A program made the translations under genes and the position numbers. A model generated the notes under the pieces. The model did no database searches. It worked only from the letters and a program-made list of their open reading frames with translations, and had not been told where the DNA came from. Below, piece after piece: positions 10,134 through 16,732 of a stretch of DNA of 64,000 nucleotides. The stretch comes from Bacteroidales bacterium UBA6192 (lineage in GTDB: Bacteria; Bacteroidota; Bacteroidia; Bacteroidales; F082). Numbering within the stretch: the stretch's first letter is position 1; each line of letters starts with the position of its first letter. The DNA lies in the NCBI GenBank assembly GCA_002422725.1, contig DITE01000056.1, positions 181 through 64,180 on the forward strand, written 5' to 3'.

Positions 10134-10394
10134 TTATAAATGAATGTTATTAAACCCTTTTTCTTGCAGATATTCTTGAGCCATATAGGTTGTGAAATTT
10201 GTAGGATCAGGATCTAACTCTTCTCCGTTGACATATAAGTTTCCCCATGATATCAATAATTTACAAGGGTATTGTTTTCCTTCGTATTCAGTTGCCCATT
10301 CTCTGGCACCCCTTCTGGCAGGTATTCCTTCTCTTTCAATTCTCAGCATGGCTTGGAAAATATGTTCCCGCTCTATGTTATTTGGTATTGGCAT
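10134..10394 (-). CDS. Small protein resembling the McrA/McrB N-terminal head domain
   Basis: 86 aa. The pattern (IEREHIFQAMLRIEREG near the start, then KQYPCKLLIS, NGEELDP and a final LQEKGFNNI) resembles the small N-terminal head domain of ScoMcrA-type and some McrB-type modification-dependent restriction proteins, which recognise DNA. Here it stands alone, between the AlbA-like ATPase gene (2-nt gap) and hsdM (7-nt gap). I infer a DNA-binding accessory of the R-M operon. The family match is by eye and unproven; the gene itself is supported by its tight packing. Confidence 0.6.
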   Translation of the reverse strand: MPIPNNIEREHIFQAMLRIEREGIPARRGAREWATEYEGKQYPCKLLISWGNLYVNGEELDPDPTNFTTYMAQEYLQEKGFNNIHL

Positions 10395-10396
10395 AT

Positions 10397-11899
10397 CTAT
10401 TTAACTTTTGATTGCATTTTCTTAGTCAGGAAATATCCGCCCGTTTTTGGCGCTCCTTTGAACTCAATTATTCCAACTTCTTTGGCTGTTCTTAGGTATC
10501 TTTCAATTGTAGGCTTTGACTTACCCCTTTTAGTAGCTATATCGAGAGCATTTGCACCTTCTTTAGCCATTATCAGTTCCACTATCTTTATTATCTCTAC
10601 TCTTACACCATCACTTACACCATCAATTAGACCATCATTTACACCATCATCAATAAGTCTATTTACACCATCATTTACACCATCATTTACGCCATCATTT
10701 ACACCATCACTTTTAGCAGTATCTTTTTTAGCAGCTAATGCTTTAGGACCATTAAAAGTTAGAGCAATACCATCAATATTATGTTTCCATTCGGGATCTT
10801 TTAAACCTTCATTTCTACATAACTCAACAACTTTTATTGTTCCTCTTCCTAATTTATCTATCAATCCTTTAAGGAAAACCATATGTGCTATATCAGGATT
10901 ATTGGGAACAGACCGATGGTCTTTCTTTAAATCTGTAGTTTTCCAGCCAGATGGCAAATGACCACTATTAGAGATAACAAAACGATCAGGGTAGATGCTT
11001 ATTGCAACACTACTTGAATGACTGCTGTAATCTCTGTGCATTAAAGCATTAATAACCCCTTCTTGTAAAGCTTTGGGAGGAAACTTAAAATCAATTCTTT
11101 TCCATTGATTCTTATCAAAAACGCTACGGACACCCAAATTTTCAATATATCGTTCCAATTTATCCTTAATCGCAAATAGATTGCCTTCAAACACTTCATC
11201 ACGTAGTAAACCCTTGTCGGTTTTCCCTTCTCCGTATTCGGTTAAGCGAACCCGAACTTGAGGCAAAAACTTTACAGGTGTTTTGGCAAAAAGAACAACA
11301 CAGGCATTGGTGAATGAACCATTTTGATATAAGCCATAATTGGAGAGAAAATCAATAACATCATTTCCTTCAAAATTTCCTCTATGATTATCTCTTGATT
11401 CATGAATAACAGAAAGAATGAGTTTTTGGTCTAAATCCGCCAAATCAACACCCAATGCAGGTTGGCGTTCCCAATGCAATTCCGATTTTTGGCGACCGTG
11501 AATCAATTCCGAAATTTGTTGTGAAGTTGCTTTTACTGTTTTGTCTGACTGCCTGTAATAAATACTGCCATCGAATAAATAAGGCTGCTTTGAACCTCCA
11601 TAAACCTTTATGAGAATTAAGTCTTTCCCTTCAATAGTTTCAACGCTAATAGTAATAGGTGCTTCTGGAACTAGGACTGAAAGTAAATAGACTTTCAATT
11701 GCTCAATAACTTTGTCTGCATTTGCAATGTGACCAGGCTCATTGTTAACGTTAACTCCCACTAATACACGACCTCCTTTGCCATTCAGAAAACTGCATAG
11801 CACTTTGGCTATTTCATCCTTACGAACAGACTCTTCGAATGCAAGCTGTTCGCTTTCCCCCTGTTTAATCAGGTCTTTTATAAGTTGTTCTTCTTTCAT
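10397..11899 (-). CDS. AlbA_2/Schlafen-type DNA-binding protein with HATPase-like domain and winged helix
   Basis: 500 aa. Residues about 10-130 match the AlbA_2 (Schlafen AlbA-like, divergent AAA) domain, seen in EESVRKDEIAKVLCSFLNG followed by GGRVLVGV and the strand ending YYRQSDKTV. Residues about 280-335 (KALQEGVINALMHRDY, then FVISNSGHLP) match the C-terminal HATPase_c_4 region of COG2865 putative transcriptional regulators. Near residues 395-430 lies a low-complexity (GVND)n array, then a C-terminal HTH (about 445-490: DIATKRGKSKPTIERYL). The start codon overlaps the stop of the DUF4062 gene by 4 nt (ATGA), so translation is coupled. Such proteins are common passengers in type I R-M operons. 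A regulatory or defence role is inferred. Confidence 0.8.
   Translation of the reverse strand: MKEEQLIKDLIKQGESEQLAFEESVRKDEIAKVLCSFLNGKGGRVLVGVNVNNEPGHIANADKVIEQLKVYLLSVLVPEAPITISVETIEGKDLILIKVYGGSKQPYLFDGSIYYRQSDKTVKATSQQISELIHGRQKSELHWERQPALGVDLADLDQKLILSVIHESRDNHRGNFEGNDVIDFLSNYGLYQNGSFTNACVVLFAKTPVKFLPQVRVRLTEYGEGKTDKGLLRDEVFEGNLFAIKDKLERYIENLGVRSVFDKNQWKRIDFKFPPKALQEGVINALMHRDYSSHSSSVAISIYPDRFVISNSGHLPSGWKTTDLKKDHRSVPNNPDIAHMVFLKGLIDKLGRGTIKVVELCRNEGLKDPEWKHNIDGIALTFNGPKALAAKKDTAKSDGVNDGVNDGVNDGVNRLIDDGVNDGLIDGVSDGVRVEIIKIVELIMAKEGANALDIATKRGKSKPTIERYLRTAKEVGIIEFKGAPKTGGYFLTKKMQSKVK
10603..10710 (-). repeat. Imperfect 12-bp coding tandem repeat, (GVND)n
   Basis: Repeats of a 12-nt unit (GGTGTAAATGAT on the coding strand) encode GVND/GVNR/GLID units inside the AlbA-like protein. 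Because the unit is a multiple of three, copy-number change would lengthen or shorten a linker between the ATPase-like domain and the HTH without shifting frame. Confidence 0.85.
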
Positions 11900-12510
11900 T
11901 TTGTTGGCTTTTTAAGTTCTTCCAGTTCCTGAATCCGCTTCTTCATGTCTCCGAATTGAGTTTTAATAAATTTTTTCACTTCTTCCATGTTTTTAAAAGA
12001 CTGAACCCAGTATTTCCGAACGTCATTATACATGTCTACAACCTTCACACTATCCAAAACAGTGGTTTTAGGAATTTCAAATTTTTTCCGCTTTCCCGCT
12101 TTAGTATACATTTTTGGTTGTAGTAGTTTTCTTAAGAATTCAATTTTTTCATGTGCAATAAACCACATAGGCTTATTAAGCCTTTTAGCTTCCAAAAATT
12201 CAGCATGAGTAATGCCTGAACCATACCTTGGAAAAATAATTCCAAAAAACAAATCACAATCTTTCACTGCTTGTAAACAGGCCGCTTTAGTGTCGCTAAC
12301 GTGTTTCATTGAAACATAAACGCTACCTTCTTTCGACATGATTACTTTGTATCCAAACTGTTGCCCTAAAATAGCTGCTATCTGGTCTAAATCGGATTCT
12401 GAGTCATACACAGTAGAAGAAACCATGATAGTTAGCTGCTTCTTTTTGGGCACAGCAGCCTTCTTTGCAACTGCCTTTTTCTTTAGTGGTATGGCTGCTT
12501 TTTTACCCAT
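11896..12510 (-). CDS. DUF4062-domain protein
   Basis: 204 aa. A Lys/Ala-rich N-terminus (residues 1-25) is followed by a DUF4062 domain: IMVSSTVYDSESDLDQI at about residues 28-44, then CDLFFGIIFPRYGSGIT, HAEFLEAKRLNKP and a strand WFIAHE. DUF4062 is a Rossmann-like, TIR-related domain found mostly at the N-terminus of defence and STAND proteins. Here it is short, with a helical C-terminus (about 150-200) and no attached effector. It overlaps hsdS at its start by 8 nt and the AlbA-like gene at its stop by 4 nt. I infer a sensor or adaptor of the operon; no activity can be named. Confidence 0.75.
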   Translation of the reverse strand: MGKKAAIPLKKKAVAKKAAVPKKKQLTIMVSSTVYDSESDLDQIAAILGQQFGYKVIMSKEGSVYVSMKHVSDTKAACLQAVKDCDLFFGIIFPRYGSGITHAEFLEAKRLNKPMWFIAHEKIEFLRKLLQPKMYTKAGKRKKFEIPKTTVLDSVKVVDMYNDVRKYWVQSFKNMEEVKKFIKTQFGDMKKRIQELEELKKPTK

Positions 12511-13843
12511 TCACTAACGCTTTCTTTTTAGTTATTTTCGCTTTCTCCCTCTTCTCAGGCTTTCCGATTCCTTTTGCTGCTCTTATTCTCTCCAACAACT
12601 TTTCAGCAGGTTCATCACTTGGATTTTGAGAAACCAACTTTCCTTCAAATGCTTTTTTAATAATGCTTAATCGCAAAGCTTCTGCCTGTTGCAAGCTGCT
12701 TTCAATGCTTTCTTCTATTTTATCGCAAACGGAAAGACGGGACTCGATTTCTGAAATTATTCTTTTTTGTTCGTCAATGTTTTTTGGTAATGGAATTTCA
12801 ATCGATGTAAACCTTGTTTGAGTTAAATTCAAGCCGCTATCGCTTCCGCCAGTTTTACATTTGTCAATAATCTTTAAGAATCTTGGGGTATTCAAAACTT
12901 GGACAAGATATACTGGAAGAACTTTACTTTCGTCTGCAATTATTCTATAAGCCTTATCGCAATTCAAGAGTTTTGGCCTTACGTTTTTTACCAAACAACA
13001 AACTCCAACTCTTACCCTTGGTCCTGCACGAGTAATTAAAATATCGTTGCTTTTCAATTCATGTTGTTTTCTTGGAGTTAAATGTTTTGGAAGCCTTTTA
13101 TTCTCTATTTCTTCAAAATTTATATGTTGAATTGCAGAAGTTTTGATAACAGCCCATTCGTCATTTGAAGTTGAATGTGTATTCTCACATTTTGGACTCC
13201 AGCCCTGATTTAATTCAGAGATTACATCCTTAATAGGAGACCATTTCCACCCTTTTGGCAATTCATTTTCTTTTACATGTTTATTTGTCAACTTACCTTC
13301 AAAAGCCCATTGTAAAACAGCTTGCCGATAAACTCTTATTTGTTTTTTAGTTGTTTCTAAATATTCAATCCCTTTGTCAAGGTCGGTAATCAGTTCTTCA
13401 ATTTTGGCAATGATTCGTTTTTGCTCATTCAGAGGAGCAAGTGGAACTGGCAATTGAGAATATTCTGAAATCCAAAACCGTTTATGTGTTTCTCCTTTGA
13501 TGTTTTGAATTTGCATGAAGTAATAAGCCAACTTGATATTCACCAAATCGCAAGTCGGTTGTAAAATCTTCATGGCTGATGATTTTACTTTAAATGGGAA
13601 ATTTACAAATTGTGTTGCAGTTGTAAAGTCGTCAAAAATAATGGTAGGCAAGGAATTGAAAATTCCTTCTGTTTCGTTGGTGTAACCTTTGATAAATGAT
13701 TTGCCTGCGGTCAATACTGGCGTGGTGAATTTGTCATCGTATTCGGTTGATTCTACTATGTATTTTGTCGGTTGGATGTAATCCAACAAATCTTCAAATT
13801 TGGCAATCGTCCAATTGGGCGGTAATTTGTTTTTGTCAATCAT
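12503..13843 (-). CDS. hsdS: Type I restriction-modification specificity subunit HsdS
   Basis: 446 aa with the two-fold repeat typical of HsdS: two target-recognition domains (about residues 10-130 and 195-345), each followed by a conserved helical region with the PLNEQKRIIAKIEELI motif (about 135-175) and its copy IDEQKRIISEIESRL (about 355-370). The TRDs decide the two half-sites of the methylated and restricted sequence; the recognition site cannot be read from sequence by eye. The C-terminus is Lys-rich. It follows the Argonaute gene by a 2-nt gap, so the non-canonical genes are embedded between the three Hsd subunits. Confidence 0.93.
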   Translation of the reverse strand: MIDKNKLPPNWTIAKFEDLLDYIQPTKYIVESTEYDDKFTTPVLTAGKSFIKGYTNETEGIFNSLPTIIFDDFTTATQFVNFPFKVKSSAMKILQPTCDLVNIKLAYYFMQIQNIKGETHKRFWISEYSQLPVPLAPLNEQKRIIAKIEELITDLDKGIEYLETTKKQIRVYRQAVLQWAFEGKLTNKHVKENELPKGWKWSPIKDVISELNQGWSPKCENTHSTSNDEWAVIKTSAIQHINFEEIENKRLPKHLTPRKQHELKSNDILITRAGPRVRVGVCCLVKNVRPKLLNCDKAYRIIADESKVLPVYLVQVLNTPRFLKIIDKCKTGGSDSGLNLTQTRFTSIEIPLPKNIDEQKRIISEIESRLSVCDKIEESIESSLQQAEALRLSIIKKAFEGKLVSQNPSDEPAEKLLERIRAAKGIGKPEKREKAKITKKKALVNG

Positions 13844-13845
13844 GA

Positions 13846-15399
13846 TTACATGTAGAAATAATATTTTGAAGGCGGAACAACTCCTTCATTTAAGTACTGT
13901 ATGATTTCTCCAACACGCTGAGCAAATTTTAAAGTAATCGGTAAACTATCATAGTAGTTGCAATTATTAAAATTCAATTTAGTGAGAGCCAATATTTCGC
14001 GACAAACATTTCTCAATGTTGTTTCACCATCAAAAATTTCAACACTAAGTCCTGATGGCATATGTACCCCCGGAAAAGTTTCAAAGTAAGGGATATATCC
14101 AGTTGTGTAAAGAACACTCCTAAAATCATCAAGAATAAAATTAGTTCCTCTTAAAACAGGGTATCTTCCTACAGTTCTGTAGAGATTGATTTTTGAATTT
14201 TTAATTGTAACCAAATCAGAGTTAACTTCTGTTCCTAATTCTTCTTTCATTCCTTCTTTAAATCCTTCTATCTCAGCATAATCTCTATTGGTAAAGGCAT
14301 CCCAAAAGTCGGTTGTTTTGTAAATTACAACCCTTTTGGGAATGTGGTTATTCGTTCTTTGGTACTGTTTGAGTACGGAAATTATTAATTCCCTCGCATA
14401 TTCATATCTCAAATGTGGTGCACTAACTTGAGTTTTTGATGAATCCCATTCAAACTGCTTTCCGATAAATACCAAGCCCTTTCCTTCTCTATTAAATGCC
14501 TGTGCAATACTTGATCTTAACAAATCATTTTTCTCATTGATAACCTTATGAAAGCTAATCCCGACAAAACAGGTATCCTTATCAATATCAGTTAAGGCCC
14601 AAGGAACACAATTTGCAGTTTTATAATACTGAGCCACAGAAAAATTCCATGCAATCATTGAAAAATCTTGCATCTGTTTTTTTGCTCCCCTGATTGTATC
14701 TTCTAAAACTATTTGGACTGGAATTTGTGTCTCTCCAACTGTCATTAAGGTGGCCTTCAATTTTCTACGCATATTAATGTGTTGGTTTCCGAATGGAATT
14801 GAGGCAAGTTTTTTAAACACATCACTTGGAATAATTAAAAAGCAGATGTCTGGTTTTGTAATGAAAGTATCTATCAATTTGTTATAAGCTTCAACATAAA
14901 TTGCTATAATTCCTTCAAGTTTCTCTAACTTCTTTTCTTTGGCAGTCATTATACCTTCAAGTTCTGCTGCTTTTATCGCTACATTATTTGTAACATCATT
15001 TTGAAATTCACAATTAAACATTGTGTTTTTATTAAAGCCAGGGAAATCAGGATTCAATTTTTTATTAACAGAAAACGTTTCGTTCACCACTTCTATTGAT
15101 TTCAATTGTTCCCTATCAAATAGGCTAAGCACTTCACCTTCTTCAATTTGTGCTTCATCAATAACTGCAACTTCTGATTTCGTGGCTTCAATACGGTTTC
15201 CAATTTTATCAACCCAATCTTTTAAATCTTGGATGTGCTGATTCGTTCCGATAATAGCATAGTTTATTTCTGAGCGATGTGTGTGATTAGATTGGGAATA
15301 AAAGCCAGCAACACTAATGCCTTGTTTGGGATCATCGCAAATGAAATTATTTGCGAATTCTATTTTTGGTTCGGGTAATAGTTCAATCTTCATCGTCAT
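13846..15399 (-). CDS. Short prokaryotic Argonaute (MID-PIWI, catalytically inactive)
   Basis: 517 aa, the size of short pAgos, with no room for N and PAZ domains. MID-PIWI signatures are visible: a MID strand DICFLIIPSDVFKKL (about 184-198), WNFSVAQYYK at 251-260 followed by PWALT, CFVGISFH at 277-284, VVIYKTTDF (357-365) and the C-terminal LTKLNFN ... LPITLKFAQ block (472-494). The first catalytic Asp expected after GI is Ser282, and the RDG-type and final Asp/His positions are also absent, as in nuclease-dead short pAgos. The start codon overlaps the stop of the DREN-APAZ gene by 17 nt. Short pAgos use a guide to bind target nucleic acid and then unleash the partner effector. By family this pair matches SPARDA. 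Confidence 0.88.
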   Translation of the reverse strand: MTMKIELLPEPKIEFANNFICDDPKQGISVAGFYSQSNHTHRSEINYAIIGTNQHIQDLKDWVDKIGNRIEATKSEVAVIDEAQIEEGEVLSLFDREQLKSIEVVNETFSVNKKLNPDFPGFNKNTMFNCEFQNDVTNNVAIKAAELEGIMTAKEKKLEKLEGIIAIYVEAYNKLIDTFITKPDICFLIIPSDVFKKLASIPFGNQHINMRRKLKATLMTVGETQIPVQIVLEDTIRGAKKQMQDFSMIAWNFSVAQYYKTANCVPWALTDIDKDTCFVGISFHKVINEKNDLLRSSIAQAFNREGKGLVFIGKQFEWDSSKTQVSAPHLRYEYARELIISVLKQYQRTNNHIPKRVVIYKTTDFWDAFTNRDYAEIEGFKEGMKEELGTEVNSDLVTIKNSKINLYRTVGRYPVLRGTNFILDDFRSVLYTTGYIPYFETFPGVHMPSGLSVEIFDGETTLRNVCREILALTKLNFNNCNYYDSLPITLKFAQRVGEIIQYLNEGVVPPSKYYFYM

Positions 15400-16732
15400 G
15401 AAATAATTCTAATAATGCATTTTCTTCTGTTTCAAAATCTTCTTCAAAATATCCAGTGTCAAGAGGGATACCGTATGGAACAACTAATGAAATATATTTT
15501 GACAACACAATAGTTGAGTTATCAAAGTTTGTAATGGATATGATTCCTGTACCTGCTGATAGAAACTGAAAAATAAAATGAATATGGTTGAGGCATTGAG
15601 AGTTGTGTTCTCTTGATGTAATGAAATTTGTTAATTGGGTAATTTTCTTTTTGTTCTCTAAAACAGTTTTTCTGTCTGATGTGAATAATAATTTTGGATT
15701 GAAAATGATAAACAATCCTTCGTCATTAAATATATAGTTTGTTGCAAAACCAAAATGACGAAAAAATTCTGTTACGATATATTTTTTATAAATGACCACC
15801 TTCCGTTCCATTCTCCTTTTGTGCCTTGTTAAATAAGGCACTTCCCGTTCATTTGATTCTTTTCTCAGGGAAAAGTAATACCTGTTGTATTGCCTATTAA
15901 AATAAACACCTTTGCTACCCGCAAAATCCTTAAACACTTTATTCAAGAGCTCTATTGAATATAAGTATGTAGTGGGATTTTTAATAAATGTCTTAAATGG
16001 AATGCTTTCAACCTTAGTCGTCTTGTTTCTTATTGTCAACTTCTTGAAGTCAGGAAAGATTTCGGGCCTTATAAAAGAAAATATTTTACCTTCTTTAATT
16101 ATGAATGGTGGAAAAAACTGTCGTTCAAGCTTCTTGTATACAGTTTCAGCTTTCATAATTTTTGTATCGTATTGGTATATGAAAGTTGGAAGTTTTGAAA
16201 ACTTAAAAATGTTAGTTGATATGGTTTCTTGTGTATTGTAATTGATTCTCGTTTTAAATGCAGCAGAAAATTTCTGCGTAAAACTATTATCGCCACTTAC
16301 AAGTTTATTTAGCTCTTTGCCAAATGTGATTGCCTGATATGACTTTGAAGTAATAATATCTTTGTTTTCAATTTTTTTTCCATACAAAATTTCTTTTTCA
16401 GCATCAAAGATTATCAGGATAACACTTAATGAATGTTTATTCCAATAGTCAATATCTTCAGGTCGTGCGTGAAAGTCAAATGACGTATCACTTTCGTTCT
16501 TGATATAGCTTCCTGTCTCGGTGGCTTTAATTTGAATCTTAATTATTTCACCTGTCGGCTCTGTTTTTCCGTTTGCATTTTTTGCTGCAAGCTCAACTTC
16601 ACCATCAATTCCAAAATCATTTATGTTTTCAGGTCGCCAAAGCATGTAAGGATTATGACGATTACAGTAATCGGCAAAAGCATTAACACCACGCTCAGCA
16701 ATGATATGTGAGTCCTGAATTGTTTTACTCAT
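15383..16732 (-). CDS. DUF4365 (DREN) nuclease - APAZ protein, partner of the short Argonaute
   Basis: 449 aa. Residues 1-130 form a DUF4365 / PD-(D/E)xK-like nuclease domain with candidate catalytic residues E13, D43 (in FGIDGEVEL) and the Q67-x-K69 pair (KIQIK). The remaining about 300 residues resemble the APAZ region that always accompanies short pAgos and replaces their N/PAZ lobes. I recognise this from size, context and secondary-structure pattern rather than a crisp motif. DREN-APAZ plus short pAgo is the SPARDA layout, in which guide-directed target binding activates collateral DNA/RNA cleavage and kills the infected cell. It overlaps hsdR by 4 nt (ATGA) and precedes the Argonaute gene. 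Confidence 0.82.
   Translation of the reverse strand: MSKTIQDSHIIAERGVNAFADYCNRHNPYMLWRPENINDFGIDGEVELAAKNANGKTEPTGEIIKIQIKATETGSYIKNESDTSFDFHARPEDIDYWNKHSLSVILIIFDAEKEILYGKKIENKDIITSKSYQAITFGKELNKLVSGDNSFTQKFSAAFKTRINYNTQETISTNIFKFSKLPTFIYQYDTKIMKAETVYKKLERQFFPPFIIKEGKIFSFIRPEIFPDFKKLTIRNKTTKVESIPFKTFIKNPTTYLYSIELLNKVFKDFAGSKGVYFNRQYNRYYFSLRKESNEREVPYLTRHKRRMERKVVIYKKYIVTEFFRHFGFATNYIFNDEGLFIIFNPKLLFTSDRKTVLENKKKITQLTNFITSREHNSQCLNHIHFIFQFLSAGTGIISITNFDNSTIVLSKYISLVVPYGIPLDTGYFEEDFETEENALLELFHDDED

Noticed and set aside
10603..10710. Possible CRISPR array
   Set aside because: The repeats are contiguous 12-bp coding units without spacers.
10272..10961. Plus-strand open frame rich in TPSFTPSF repeats
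   Set aside because: It is the antisense reading of the (GVND)n tandem repeat in the AlbA-like gene.
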